Shown in pieces: positions 26,620-35,891 of a DNA stretch of 64,000 nt. The translations under genes were made by a program, and so were the position numbers. Position 1 is the first letter of the stretch; every line of letters begins with the position of its first letter. This DNA is from Granulicella paludicola. GTDB taxonomy: Bacteria > Acidobacteriota > Terriglobia > Terriglobales > Acidobacteriaceae. The DNA is taken from contig NZ_JAGSYC010000020.1 in NCBI RefSeq assembly GCF_025685545.1, positions 62,001 through 126,000 of the forward strand, written 5' to 3'. The notes under the pieces are model-generated. The model saw only the letters and a program-made list of their open reading frames with translations. It ran no database searches and was not told the DNA's origin.

Positions 26620-27141
26620 TCACGCGCGAAGCCAGCGCTGCATGGCAGGGTAGGGATTGGTGCCTTGCTCGGCTGCGTTTTTCGCATCCAGAGTCAGCCT
26701 CATCCACTGCAATAGCGGCACGCCCACCCCATCGCTTCGATAGTTCTGAATCAAGTTGCTGGCGGAGCCGCGATAGCCGTGGGGATGAAACACGACCTCC
26801 GGCGGCAGCCCGAGATGGATAGCCGCCGCGTAGCTCCAGCACTGCGCGCCGATCTCCATGCCCATATCGCTGCCGGCGTTAGCTGCAGAGGCTGCTCGCT
26901 CCGCTGCGGTGATGACCGCAAGGTGTCCCGCTTCATGCAGCAGGTCTCCAGGAAACATCAGCCGCTTCGGATCGACGACCAGCCCACCGGGTTGCAGGCA
27001 CAAGCCGGGCAGAAATGTCTCGGTTTCCAGCGTATCGAAGCTAACCGTTAATCCAATCTCGCGCAAAAACTCCACGATGCGTCGGGCTTCGTCGCCAAGC
27101 TCCGCGATTCTTTCGATCTCCTGCATGGCGCTAGTATCCAT
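26620..27141 (-). CDS. Hypothetical protein with HEAGH motif
   Basis: 173 aa from the ATG at 27141 (a second in-frame ATG is at 27126). LLHEAGHLAVITAAERA contains HEAGH, the pattern of a zinc-binding metallopeptidase helix, and later MGMEIGAQCWSYAAAIHLGLPPEVVFHPHGY offers further His/Glu. There is no signal peptide and no TM, so it is likely cytosolic. The chain is short for a peptidase. I do not recognise the family; catalytic activity is a guess from the motif. It diverges from the secreted hydrolase at 27203, with a 61-bp gap between starts. Confidence 0.65.
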   Translation of the reverse strand: MDTSAMQEIERIAELGDEARRIVEFLREIGLTVSFDTLETETFLPGLCLQPGGLVVDPKRLMFPGDLLHEAGHLAVITAAERAASAANAGSDMGMEIGAQCWSYAAAIHLGLPPEVVFHPHGYRGSASNLIQNYRSDGVGVPLLQWMRLTLDAKNAAEQGTNPYPAMQRWLRA

Positions 27142-27202
27142 GGCTTGTTGGGTGGTGTGCAAACGGAGACGAGGCTGTTGCGGTCGCGCTATCCTTCCAT
27201 GC

Positions 27203-28540
27203 ATGTCTCTCTGTCGGCTGATGGCCGCTCTGTTCGCATTCACGTTTGTTGCCCCTGTCTTCGTGGCCCGCGCGCAGGCTGACATCGCAGCATGGCGCTC
27301 TGCAATTCGTCGCACCTACTACGTGCCAGAGAGACTGCCAGCACTTCATGGTAAGGTGTGGTCTTCGTTTTCCCCGACGCCGGGCGTGATCGCCGATCGC
27401 ATCACCTATGCCACTGCGGACGGCATGCTTGTCCCTGCGATCGTCTATCGCCCCGAGCCGAAGCTGATTCCGCATGGCGCTAAGCTGCCTGGCATTGTCG
27501 TGGTCAATGGCCACGGTTCGGACAAGTTTGGCTGGTACGCCTTTTATTCGGGCATTCTCTTCGCGAAGGCGGGTGCGGTCGCCATCACGTACGATCCGAT
27601 CGGTGAAGGGGAGCGCAACGCGCAGCGCCTCAGCCGTCAATCGCCCTCGCCGCATGATGCCGATGTGACGCCGCCTGCACCGCTGCCACATGACGATTGG
27701 GGTCGGCGTGTGGCGGGACTGATGCAGGTCGATCTGCTGCAGGCGGTCAGCTATCTTGATGCGCTACCGCAGGTGGATGCGAAGCGTGTCGGCGTTGTCG
27801 GCTACAGCATGGGGTCATACATTGCGGGGATCGAAGGGGCGTACGACACGCGTGTCCATGCCGTGCTGCTCTCCGGTGGAGGCGTGATCGACGATGGCAC
27901 CGGCGGCTACTTCGACACCAACAAAAGCATCTGCCAGAGTTCGCCGTGGCACGCGCTCGCTCCACTGCTTACAGTCGACGGCAAGGCTGCGCGCGGTAGC
28001 ATCCTGTACTTCCTCAACAATCAGCGAGGACCGACCTTGGTGATGAACGGAGCGCAGGACACAGTGATGAACATTCCGCGCTACGACGCTGCGTGGTTTT
28101 CTCAGACGCAGGCCCATGCTGCGAGCTTCAACAGCCGGGTTATTCCAGCCAATGTCTTCAGTTACATTGTCTATCCCGGCATCAGCCACAGACCTTCGTG
28201 GGTCGACCGCGACGGGGTGCACTGGCTGAACGCGCAGCTGCACTTTGCGTTCTGGAAGACCGACGAGAGAATAGACGCGCAGGGAACCACGCATATCAGC
28301 GCCTGGCTCACGGCGAACCATGTCGACATCTCGCCCAATTACTTTCGCGAGGATCGAGAGGGCGGAATTGAAGCTGTCGGCACAGGCTTTCCCGGTATCG
28401 TTCGCAACGACCTGACTGTGCTTCCCGATACCGATTTCAGCCGGCTGAAAGACCAGCTGATCTACGAAGCATGGGCTGCAAAAGCGGCGGAGGCAGAGCA
28501 GCTTGCCGCTCGTAACGCTTCATCCAAGCCCATACAATAA
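27203..28540 (+). CDS. Secreted alpha/beta hydrolase (esterase-like)
   Basis: 445 aa from the ATG at 27203. Signal peptide CRLMAALFAFTFVAPVFVARAQ. The alpha/beta-hydrolase domain has a substrate-side LPGIVVVNGHGSDKFGW (oxyanion loop), YDPIGEGERNA, the nucleophile elbow GYSMGSY (Ser) and a late ISHRPSWVDRD with the probable catalytic His. Overall it resembles acetyl-xylan-esterase/dienelactone-hydrolase-like periplasmic enzymes of Acidobacteriota. The substrate is unknown, possibly plant-polymer esters. A much longer frame upstream runs antisense to the HEAGH gene and was rejected. The M61 peptidase gene follows by 36 bp. Confidence 0.83.
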   Translation: MSLCRLMAALFAFTFVAPVFVARAQADIAAWRSAIRRTYYVPERLPALHGKVWSSFSPTPGVIADRITYATADGMLVPAIVYRPEPKLIPHGAKLPGIVVVNGHGSDKFGWYAFYSGILFAKAGAVAITYDPIGEGERNAQRLSRQSPSPHDADVTPPAPLPHDDWGRRVAGLMQVDLLQAVSYLDALPQVDAKRVGVVGYSMGSYIAGIEGAYDTRVHAVLLSGGGVIDDGTGGYFDTNKSICQSSPWHALAPLLTVDGKAARGSILYFLNNQRGPTLVMNGAQDTVMNIPRYDAAWFSQTQAHAASFNSRVIPANVFSYIVYPGISHRPSWVDRDGVHWLNAQLHFAFWKTDERIDAQGTTHISAWLTANHVDISPNYFREDREGGIEAVGTGFPGIVRNDLTVLPDTDFSRLKDQLIYEAWAAKAAEAEQLAARNASSKPIQ

Positions 28541-28576
28541 ATCTCAATACGATTGTTCCGAGGAGTTTCTTACCCC

Positions 28577-30445
28577 ATGCATTTCTCCCGAATCCTTCCG
28601 TTGGCCGCACTCTGCGCCGCGGTGCTTCCCGCTTTTGCTCAATCCGCGCCGATCACGCTTGCTGTCGATCTCACCGATGCTCCTCGTAAGATCCTGCATG
28701 CTGCGGAGACACTGCCTGTGCAGCCGGGACCCATGACCCTCGTCTATCCCGAATGGATTCCAGGCGAGCATGGTCCCACCGGTCCGATTGTCAATCAAGC
28801 TGGGTTCATCATCACCACGCCTGCGGGAGAGCCGGTCAAGTGGGAGCGCGACCTCGTGGACATGTATAGCTTCCACATCACGGTACCTGCTGGCGTCACT
28901 TCGCTGCACATCAAGATGGACTTCCTCGCCACAAGCAACGGCCAGTTCACTGCAGGCGGCAGCACCAGCGCTAGTCTCGCGCTGCTCAGCTGGAACACCG
29001 TGCTCGTCTATCCGGCGAAGACCAACGCGGCGGATGTGATGATTTCGCCTTCGATCACGATCCCCGGTGGATGGAAGTTTGGCACAGCGCTTGAGCCTGC
29101 CTCATCTCCTACTTCCTTCAAGACGGTGTCCTTGGAACAGCTGATCGATTCGCCGGTGCTCGCTGGCCGCTGGTTCCGTGAGATCGCGCTTGCTCCAGAG
29201 ATCACGCCGAAGCACTACCTCGATCTCGCTGGCGATGGTCCGGAAGACATTCTGCTTTCGCCGGAGCACATCGAGAACTTCAACAACCTCATTCGCCAGA
29301 GTGGCTATCTGTATCGCTCTCGCCATTACAACGCCTATCACTTCCTTGTGACGCTTTCGGATCAGGTGGCTCACTTCGGACTGGAGCATCACCAGTCCTC
29401 CGATGATCGTGTGCCGGAGAAGACCTTCGTCGACGACAATGCGTTCATCGAAGAAGGTCTGCTGTTGCCGCATGAGTTCACGCATAGCTGGAACGGTAAG
29501 TATCGGCGTCCTGCTGGACTTGCTACGCCCAACTATCAGGAGCCGATGAAGGGTGACCTGCTGTGGGTCTACGAGGGGCTCACGGAGTATCTCGGCGATG
29601 TACTGGCTGCCCGCTGCGGCATCTGGTCCGCGCCTGTGTATCGCGACCGCCTCGCCACCATTGCTGCGTACCTGAACGATGCGCGCCCGGGCCGCACCTG
29701 GCGGGACTTGCAGGACACGGCTTCTGCTGCGCAGCTGCTCTATGCGGCGGGCGGACCTTATGACAATTGGCGCCGCAACGTCGATTACTACGACGAGGGC
29801 GAGCTACTGTGGCTTGAGGTGGACTCTACGATCCGCCAGAAGACGAATGGCAAGAAGACCCTCAACGACTTCGTTGCGGCCTTCCATGGGCTCGGCGGTA
29901 ACACGCAGCCCAAGGTGGTGCCGTACACCTTCGACGATGTCGTCGCCGGTCTGAGCAAGGTCGTGCCGAACGACTGGGCAGCGTTCCTGCATAAGCGTCT
30001 CGATTCGAACGAGCTGCATGCGCCTGAGATGGATGGCATCAACGCGCTCTCCGGCTACAAGCTGACCTATACCGACAAGCCGAACTACTGGTCGCAACTG
30101 GAGGAATCGAACGGTGGCATCAACGCTCGCTGGTCGTTAGGTCTTTCTGCTGGCACGAATGGCGAGATTGGTGATGTCATCATGGACAGCGTCGCCTATG
30201 AGGCTGGTATGGCTCCAGGCTTCACTATTGTTGCGGTGAACGGCCGTGCCTTTACGCCAGGGCTTCTGCGCCAGGCGATCAAGGATGCAGTCAGTGGACC
30301 GGCGATCGAGCTGATCGTTGCCAACACCGGCTATTACAAGATCATCAAACTCGACTACCACGGTGGCGAGAAGTATCCGCAACTCGAGCGCGTTGAAGGA
30401 ACGCCCGCGCGCCTCGACGACATCCTTCAGCCGATGACGAAGTAA
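28577..30445 (+). CDS. Secreted M61-family aminopeptidase with PDZ domain
   Basis: 622 aa with signal peptide (RILPLAALCAAVLPAFAQ). The N-terminal beta domain is followed by the zinc peptidase motif HEFTHSWNGK (H299, H303) and YEGLTEYLG giving the third ligand. A C-terminal PDZ-like region (IGDVIMDSVAYEAGMAPGFTIVAVNGR) is diagnostic of glycyl aminopeptidase-type M61 enzymes. It probably trims peptides in the periplasm. The ATG at 28577 is preceded by GAGGAG; an in-frame TTG at 28553 is less likely. Confidence 0.92.
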   Translation: MHFSRILPLAALCAAVLPAFAQSAPITLAVDLTDAPRKILHAAETLPVQPGPMTLVYPEWIPGEHGPTGPIVNQAGFIITTPAGEPVKWERDLVDMYSFHITVPAGVTSLHIKMDFLATSNGQFTAGGSTSASLALLSWNTVLVYPAKTNAADVMISPSITIPGGWKFGTALEPASSPTSFKTVSLEQLIDSPVLAGRWFREIALAPEITPKHYLDLAGDGPEDILLSPEHIENFNNLIRQSGYLYRSRHYNAYHFLVTLSDQVAHFGLEHHQSSDDRVPEKTFVDDNAFIEEGLLLPHEFTHSWNGKYRRPAGLATPNYQEPMKGDLLWVYEGLTEYLGDVLAARCGIWSAPVYRDRLATIAAYLNDARPGRTWRDLQDTASAAQLLYAAGGPYDNWRRNVDYYDEGELLWLEVDSTIRQKTNGKKTLNDFVAAFHGLGGNTQPKVVPYTFDDVVAGLSKVVPNDWAAFLHKRLDSNELHAPEMDGINALSGYKLTYTDKPNYWSQLEESNGGINARWSLGLSAGTNGEIGDVIMDSVAYEAGMAPGFTIVAVNGRAFTPGLLRQAIKDAVSGPAIELIVANTGYYKIIKLDYHGGEKYPQLERVEGTPARLDDILQPMTK

Positions 30446-30464
30446 TTCCTGCTTATCGAAAGAA

Positions 30465-30492
30465 GTGCCCGGCCTGCTTACAGGTCGGGCAC
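30465..30492. terminator. Hairpin terminator overlapping the yihY stop codon
   Basis: GTGCCCGGCCTG (30465-30476) pairs with CAGGTCGGGCAC (30481-30492) with one mismatch and a CTTA loop; TGTTGTCT follows on the plus strand and T-rich sequence on the minus strand. It sits between the convergent M61 and YihY genes. The loop and right arm include the TAA stop of the minus-strand gene. Confidence 0.78.
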
Positions 30493-31479
30493 TGTTGTCT
30501 CTGCCCCACGCAGAAGCTCGCCGTTCAAGCGAAGTTGCCGCTCCACCACAGCTGCCTGAATTTCGCTGTTGATCTCTGCTCCTACCAGCAACATCAGGCC
30601 CGAGATGTAGAACCAGGTCAGCAACACAATCACAGCTCCGAGAGAGCCATAGGTAACAGAGTAGCTATTGAAGAAATGTAGATACGCTTTGAGTCCAAGC
30701 GAAGCGCCTACCCATCCCAGCAGACCGAGCATCGCACCTGGCGTAAGCCACTGCCAGCACTTAGCTTTCAAATCAGGTGCGTAATAGTAGATGGTACTGA
30801 ACTGAACGAGGAGCAGCGCGCTCGCGACGATCCATTGAACGATATGCAACAACACAACAATCGCCATCGCAAGATCGTGCCGCTGCATATGGTCCCATAC
30901 CTTGCGCGCGAGTATGTCTCCCCCAAGCAATACTCCGAGGTTTAGGGAGACAAGCACACTCAATAGAACGGTAACCAGAATTGCCGACCCGCGAGCCTTC
31001 CAGTAGGGCCGCGTCTCTCGTGTCTTGTACACGGCATTCATGCCGTCCTGCATGGCGGAAAACCCAACCGAAGCGGACCACAATGCAGCTACCAGGCCGA
31101 GCGTCAGTTTGCCTCCGCTACTCGCTGCTGTCGTCTGTTGGAAGGTTTTGATGACCAGATCGTAGGCGCTTGCGGGCACCACCAGTGTCAAGTACGCGAG
31201 CAGCCGCTCGTAAATCTGCGGAGCTTTCTTTGCTGCGAGACCTAGAATGGCACTTGCGCTCACCAGTGTGGGGAACAGCGCGAAGAGAAAATAGAACCCC
31301 AGTTCCGCTGCACGCGAGACGAGGTTATCGTCCATCAGTGAATTGAGAGTCTTCTTAAACACGAGCAACGGTGAGACCTTCTGGAAGTCCCACAGGTTGC
31401 CGAGCGGCGACCCTGAAACGGTGTCCCATACGCGCTGACCAATCGGGTCCGTCGCTGTGTAATCTTTGCGCCCTGGCAT
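30478..31479 (-). CDS. YihY/BrkB family inner-membrane protein
   Basis: 333 aa. Six TM segments of the BrkB/UPF0761 fold are visible: GFYFLFALFPTLVSASAILGL, SAYDLVIKTF region, GLVAALWSASVGFSAMQDGMNAVYKTRETRPYWK, LVTVLLSVLVSLNLGVLLGG, LLHIVQWIVASALLLVQF and VTYGSLGAVIVLLTWFYISGLMLLVGAEIN. The family was once mislabelled ribonuclease BN; its real role (transport or lipid handling) is unsettled. It diverges from the MBL-fold gene at 31606. Confidence 0.9.
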   Translation of the reverse strand: MPGRKDYTATDPIGQRVWDTVSGSPLGNLWDFQKVSPLLVFKKTLNSLMDDNLVSRAAELGFYFLFALFPTLVSASAILGLAAKKAPQIYERLLAYLTLVVPASAYDLVIKTFQQTTAASSGGKLTLGLVAALWSASVGFSAMQDGMNAVYKTRETRPYWKARGSAILVTVLLSVLVSLNLGVLLGGDILARKVWDHMQRHDLAMAIVVLLHIVQWIVASALLLVQFSTIYYYAPDLKAKCWQWLTPGAMLGLLGWVGASLGLKAYLHFFNSYSVTYGSLGAVIVLLTWFYISGLMLLVGAEINSEIQAAVVERQLRLNGELLRGAETTVPDL

Positions 31480-31605
31480 CTCTCAAGCCCCTGTAATCAT
31501 GTCGTCATTCCGGTCAGATGCAGCTTCCGCATCGCGCGTCGAATCTAAGCATCTGAAAGAGAACGATGGATTCAATCTCGCGAACATCGCGAGTATGTCG
31601 TTGCA

Positions 31606-32508
31606 ATGCCCTACAAGATGCCCATTCCTTTCTGGATGACGAAGCTCGGCCAGCTCTACCGCCTCGTGCGCGAGAGCCACGCGGAACCGATACGCGGAGA
31701 CATCCGCACGCCTCTGCTCGCAGCTGTAGGCGAAATGGCCATCACGTTCATCGGCCACTCGTCTTTTCTGATTCAGCTGGGTGGTCGCATGCTGCTGATC
31801 GACCCCGTCTTCGCCACGCGGCTCATCCTGCTGCGTCGTCAACGCCACCCGGGACTTCGGGTGAAGGACCTGCCGCGCATCGACGCCGTTCTACTGACGC
31901 ACGCGCACATGGACCACCTCAACCGCCCTTCATTGCGAGCCATCACGAAGCAGATGCGTCGCAACGGCCACCCAGCGCCCATTGCCATCGTTCCTAAGGG
32001 TGTCGAAGACCTCGTCGCCGATCTCGGCTTTGCACGCGTCGACACGCTTGAGACCTGGCAGAGGAACGAAGCTCTTGCTCCTCTGCAGATTACTCTGACG
32101 CCTGCGAAGCACTGGGGTGCCCGCATGTTCAAGGACACGCATCGTGGCTTCGGCGGCTACGGGCTCTCCGATGGAAAGACGAGCATCTATCATTCGGGAG
32201 ACACGGCCTACTTCCCGGGATTCACTGAGATTCGGGACCGCTTGCATCCGCAGATCGCGCTACTTCCCATCGGGGCGTACTTTCCTGACACCTATCGCGC
32301 GGTCCACACCTCGCCTGAAGAGGCTCTGCGGGCGTTCCTCGACCTCGGTGCGACCGCCATGGTGCCCATGCACTACAACACCTTCAGGCTGGGGCGCGAA
32401 CCAATGGACGAACCGTTACCTCGCTTGCTTGCTGCAGCTGAGCGCGCAGGTGTCAGCGGCCAAATGCATCCGCTGGCCGAAGGCGAAACATGGCTCCTGT
32501 CGCGCTAG
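31606..32508 (+). CDS. MBL-fold metallohydrolase, NAPE-PLD/UlaG-like
   Basis: 300 aa, no signal peptide. Metal-binding motifs of a metallo-beta-lactamase fold: ITFIGHSSFLIQLGGRMLLIDP, LLTHAHMDHLNRP (HxHxDH), a GDTAYFPG Asp and MVPMHYNTFRLG for the last His. The overall sequence resembles NAPE-hydrolysing phospholipase D-like bacterial proteins more than RNase Z or glyoxalase II. The substrate is unknown (possibly a phosphodiester lipid). Its TAG overlaps the stop of the convergent RDD gene (CTAG, 32505-32508). Confidence 0.85.
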   Translation: MPYKMPIPFWMTKLGQLYRLVRESHAEPIRGDIRTPLLAAVGEMAITFIGHSSFLIQLGGRMLLIDPVFATRLILLRRQRHPGLRVKDLPRIDAVLLTHAHMDHLNRPSLRAITKQMRRNGHPAPIAIVPKGVEDLVADLGFARVDTLETWQRNEALAPLQITLTPAKHWGARMFKDTHRGFGGYGLSDGKTSIYHSGDTAYFPGFTEIRDRLHPQIALLPIGAYFPDTYRAVHTSPEEALRAFLDLGATAMVPMHYNTFRLGREPMDEPLPRLLAAAERAGVSGQMHPLAEGETWLLSR

Positions 32509-33380
32509 TTTCTGCCGCTGCTTCGCATCTGGTAAGCAATGGACTCCAGTGCCCGCTCCGGATTGCCCTCGGGCATCGCCACGCCCATCTTCGCGCCCAT
32601 CTGTCCTGCGATGCGATATGCGATCGCTGCACGTGTATCCAGCTGCAGGTCGAGCATGCGACTGAAGAAGGTCTCGATCACCAGCAGATCCTGCCCGCTC
32701 AGCTTTGCGATAGCATCGGCGGGAAACATCACGGGCGTCTGCTCGCGCCATGCTTCGGCTGGCTGATTGAAGTTCATACTGCTCTGAAATAGCAAGGGCT
32801 GCTCTTCGGTGCGCTCATGCACTACAAGCGTGCCCGCCACATAGTCGCCGAGCCGCTTATGGCGCTTGTTGCACAGCATCGTAATGACGCCTGCCAGGTA
32901 GAGCGATGGCAGGTAATCCACATAACGAAGAAGGTTGCGGGCCAGCGCCTCGAACAAGGTGATTTGCCGCCCCGTGTCCTTGATCACGCGGAGCTTCATG
33001 GCTCGCTTGCCAGGGGTCTGTCCCGTCCAATAGGCCTCGAAGAGCGCGAAGTAACCCCATACGAACAGGAATCCAATCAGCAGCAGGATGCCCGCGAACC
33101 AGGGTCCGAGGCTGTGCAATTTGTTCGATGCTCCCAGCACGCCGAAGATGAAGAGTGCCAGCAGGCCAACCACCGTGGCTGCGACCCCGATCAGTAACCA
33201 GTCCAGCAGCAGCGCCACGAACCGGCTGCCGATGCCAGCGATGCTGAAGTGGAGGTCAATCTGCTCCGGCGTGTCGATTGCCAGCAGCTCGCCGACATCG
33301 CCCTGAAGGGAGGCTCTGTGCCGTTCGTCAAAGTCGCTGCTAAGCTGTTCGGTAGAACCCGGTGTCTCGAAGGTCGACAT
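32505..33380 (-). CDS. RDD-family membrane protein
   Basis: 291 aa from the ATG at 33380. The RDD domain occupies about residues 45-190: IGSRFVALLLDWLLIGVAAT, an aromatic TM pair FVWGYFALFEAYWTGQTPGKRAMKLRVI, LARNLLRYVDYLPSLYLAG and HKRLGDYVAGTLVVHER. A C-terminal soluble tail follows. RDD proteins with SpoIIM, MoxR and DUF58 partners recur as a module. The start codon is head-to-head with the SpoIIM-like ATG, sharing CATG at 33378-33381, so two transcripts must overlap here. Confidence 0.88.
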   Translation of the reverse strand: MSTFETPGSTEQLSSDFDERHRASLQGDVGELLAIDTPEQIDLHFSIAGIGSRFVALLLDWLLIGVAATVVGLLALFIFGVLGASNKLHSLGPWFAGILLLIGFLFVWGYFALFEAYWTGQTPGKRAMKLRVIKDTGRQITLFEALARNLLRYVDYLPSLYLAGVITMLCNKRHKRLGDYVAGTLVVHERTEEQPLLFQSSMNFNQPAEAWREQTPVMFPADAIAKLSGQDLLVIETFFSRMLDLQLDTRAAIAYRIAGQMGAKMGVAMPEGNPERALESIAYQMRSSGRN

Positions 33381-34341
33381 GATCACTAACTCGTGGATGG
33401 ATTACCGCAAGGATAACTGGAATCGGCTCGACGCGCTGCTGCGTCAATCCGAAGCTTCCGGCGTCCGGACGCTTTCGCCCGCCGAACTGCGGGAACTCGG
33501 CTTGCTCTATCGCCAGACCGCCGCTGATCTGTCCACTGTCCGGGCTGATCGCACCTCGCGCACGCTGGAGCAGTATCTCAATCGCCTTGTCGGCCGTGCG
33601 CACAACTTTGTCTACTCTGGCAAACGCATCTCAGCCCTCACGCTCTGGAGCTTTCTGGCGCATGGCTATCCGCGCCTTTTGCGTCGACTTTCGGGCTACA
33701 TCTATCTTGCGACGGCGATCACGCTTGTCACCGCTATTCTCGGCGCGCTTATCACACTGATCCGTCCCGACTTTGGCGCGCTCTACGTAGGTGCTGACAT
33801 GATGGACACGATCAACCAGCACAAGATGTGGACCGACACGATCCTTTCGGTCAAGCCAGCTGCGGCCTCCGGCATCATGACGAACAACATCATGGTGTGC
33901 TTCCTCACCTTCGCTGGCGGCATCACCGCAGGGCTGTTCACGCTCTTCGAGCTCTATAACAACGGTATGATGCTTGGCGTCATCGCCACCCTCTGCGCAC
34001 AGCACCACATGTCGCTGAGCCTATGGAGCTTCATCGCCTCGCACGGAGCGCTCGAGCTCCCCAGCATCATGCTTGCGGGGGCTGCAGGTCTGCGACTTGG
34101 CGCAGGCATTCTCTTTCCCGGCCTGCTCCGCCGTCGCGAGTCGATCGCTGTAGCGGGTGCTGAGGCCGTGCAGCTCGTAGCGGGTACTATACCGCTGCTC
34201 ATCATTGCAGGAACCCTGGAGGCGTTCCTCTCACCCACGCATGAACCCGCAGCACTCAAGTTTTCGGTGGGGGCGTTTCTGTTCATCGCGCTGATGTTCT
34301 GGTTTACCGAAGGTGGGCGAAGAACAGTGGTTACCGAGTAG
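33379..34341 (+). CDS. SpoIIM/DUF95-like membrane protein
   Basis: 320 aa. The N-terminal soluble helix region (NWNRLDALLRQSEASGVRTLSPAELRELGLLYRQ) is followed by membrane helices IYLATAITLVTAILGALITL, ICFLTFAGGITAGLF-like MVCFLTFAGGITAGLFTLFELYNNG region, FIASHGALELPSIMLAGAAGL and VGAFLFIALMFWF. The SHGxLELPxIMLAGAAG stretch is typical of the stage II sporulation protein M family in non-sporulating bacteria. GAAGG sits five bases before the ATG. An alternative start is Met7 (33397). Confidence 0.87.
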   Translation: MITNSWMDYRKDNWNRLDALLRQSEASGVRTLSPAELRELGLLYRQTAADLSTVRADRTSRTLEQYLNRLVGRAHNFVYSGKRISALTLWSFLAHGYPRLLRRLSGYIYLATAITLVTAILGALITLIRPDFGALYVGADMMDTINQHKMWTDTILSVKPAAASGIMTNNIMVCFLTFAGGITAGLFTLFELYNNGMMLGVIATLCAQHHMSLSLWSFIASHGALELPSIMLAGAAGLRLGAGILFPGLLRRRESIAVAGAEAVQLVAGTIPLLIIAGTLEAFLSPTHEPAALKFSVGAFLFIALMFWFTEGGRRTVVTE

Positions 34342-34360
34342 GCAGGAATCGCTGCTCGGC

Positions 34361-35884
34361 TTACAGCAGCCCTTCAGCCTTTACCTCGAGATATTTGCTC
34401 ACCGCGCGCATGCCCACTTCTTCGGCCGTCGTCTCCACCACCAGCACGCCCTGCCGCTCCATCTGCGCTATGGTCTCGCGGCGGCGCTCCAACATCTCCT
34501 GAGCTGCTGCTGAGTGGTACATTTCGTCACGGCTTCTGGCCACTCGCGAGGCCAGCAATTCCAACTCGGGATGCTTTAACACCACGAGCACCACCAGGTG
34601 TCGACGCACCAGCTCCGCCGCGGCGACTGCAATCTCTGGCCGCCCTGCGCTGTCGACGAGCTCCGTGATCCAGACGATGAGGCCACGCCGCTGCTGCAGG
34701 TTCTTCAGCCTCGCCACCGCTCCAAGTGCATTCGCCTCGGCCGCCTCGCTCTTCGTCTGGCTTAGCATGTCGATCAGCAGCCGGAGATGAGACGCCCCAC
34801 TTCCTGGAGGCAGCAGCTGCTGAATCCCACTGCCATACGCCATCATGCCGAACTTATCGCCAGAGCCATTGATGACTTGCGCGAGCATCGTCGCTGCCGT
34901 GGTGGCCTGGTCCAATTGCGTTACGTTCATCAGATGCCTGCTCTCGCGCTCGGAGGCAGTTTCCGCATAGCTTTGTATGCCGTCGGCGCCGGTCTTGAGC
35001 CGCAACTCAAATGCTGTGCGCGAGAGTCGGCCGGCATCAAGTACGATCCAGACCTGTTGCGAGCGCTCCACCGTAAATTGACGCGTCACAAGCCTGCCGC
35101 GGCGAGCCGTCGCGGTCCAGCTGACGTTGCGCAGCTCATCGCCCTGCTGATAGTCGCGCAGGCTCTCGAAGTCACGCCCTACGCCACGCATCTGCAGCTT
35201 GCGCCGCTGCATCTCGATCTGGCGCGCGCGCAGCAGATAAAACGCCGTCTTATCGCGGCTATCTTCGTGTGCGGGATAAACGCGGACCCTCTGTTTGCTG
35301 TTCGGCGGCGCGGAGGAGGAGTCTGTTTCTGTCGCCCACTCTTCCTTGGCTACCTGCGGAGAAGCCTCTGCCCATCGCTCTACAAGCTTGAAGATGCCTC
35401 GATAGCGCAGGTACACCTTGCCCATCGCAAAGTCCCCGCGCCGTCGCGGATAGACTGTCGTCGCGCTCACGGCTTCTTCCCGAGGAAACACCTGCAACCG
35501 CTGCGTCTCCGGTGCTCCTGCCAGCGCCTCGTGCAGGTCGTCCACTAACCGCATATCAAGCACAGTATTCGCATCCATTCGCACCGCAAGCTCGATACGA
35601 GTGGCTTCACCCAGCTGCGGAGAATCGAGAAAGCTGCGCGTCACGGTGAACTTCTCCGGTTGAGGCAGAAGTGCGATATCTGCCACAATCACGACAGCCA
35701 GCAGCAGATCCCACCCGTACATGAAATAGATCTCGCGAAGATGGAAGAACGCGGGGATGGCCATCAGCAAGCCGACGCAGAACAGCGCCATCGCCAGCGG
35801 CGTCAAACCATAGCCAAGCCATCGCCCAAACCTTCCCTGTGGCGTTGCTGTGGCGCTCGAGGACTGTGGCATCAGCGTCTGCAT
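34361..35884 (-). CDS. DUF58 domain protein of the MoxR module
   Basis: 507 aa. Two N-terminal TM helices (GLTPLAMALFCVGLLMAIPAFF, YGWDLLLAVVIVADIALL), an RRRGDFAMGKVYLRYRGIFKL beta region, and the DUF58 core DFESLRDYQQGDELRNVSWTATARRGRLVTRQF, continuing into a von Willebrand-like WIVLDAGRLSR...VWITELVD fold. Proteins of this type work with MoxR AAA+ ATPases in assembling or activating membrane complexes. Last gene of the minus-strand unit, seven bp after the MoxR gene. Confidence 0.88.
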   Translation of the reverse strand: MQTLMPQSSSATATPQGRFGRWLGYGLTPLAMALFCVGLLMAIPAFFHLREIYFMYGWDLLLAVVIVADIALLPQPEKFTVTRSFLDSPQLGEATRIELAVRMDANTVLDMRLVDDLHEALAGAPETQRLQVFPREEAVSATTVYPRRRGDFAMGKVYLRYRGIFKLVERWAEASPQVAKEEWATETDSSSAPPNSKQRVRVYPAHEDSRDKTAFYLLRARQIEMQRRKLQMRGVGRDFESLRDYQQGDELRNVSWTATARRGRLVTRQFTVERSQQVWIVLDAGRLSRTAFELRLKTGADGIQSYAETASERESRHLMNVTQLDQATTAATMLAQVINGSGDKFGMMAYGSGIQQLLPPGSGASHLRLLIDMLSQTKSEAAEANALGAVARLKNLQQRRGLIVWITELVDSAGRPEIAVAAAELVRRHLVVLVVLKHPELELLASRVARSRDEMYHSAAAQEMLERRRETIAQMERQGVLVVETTAEEVGMRAVSKYLEVKAEGLL

Positions 35885-35891
35885 GGTTGTG

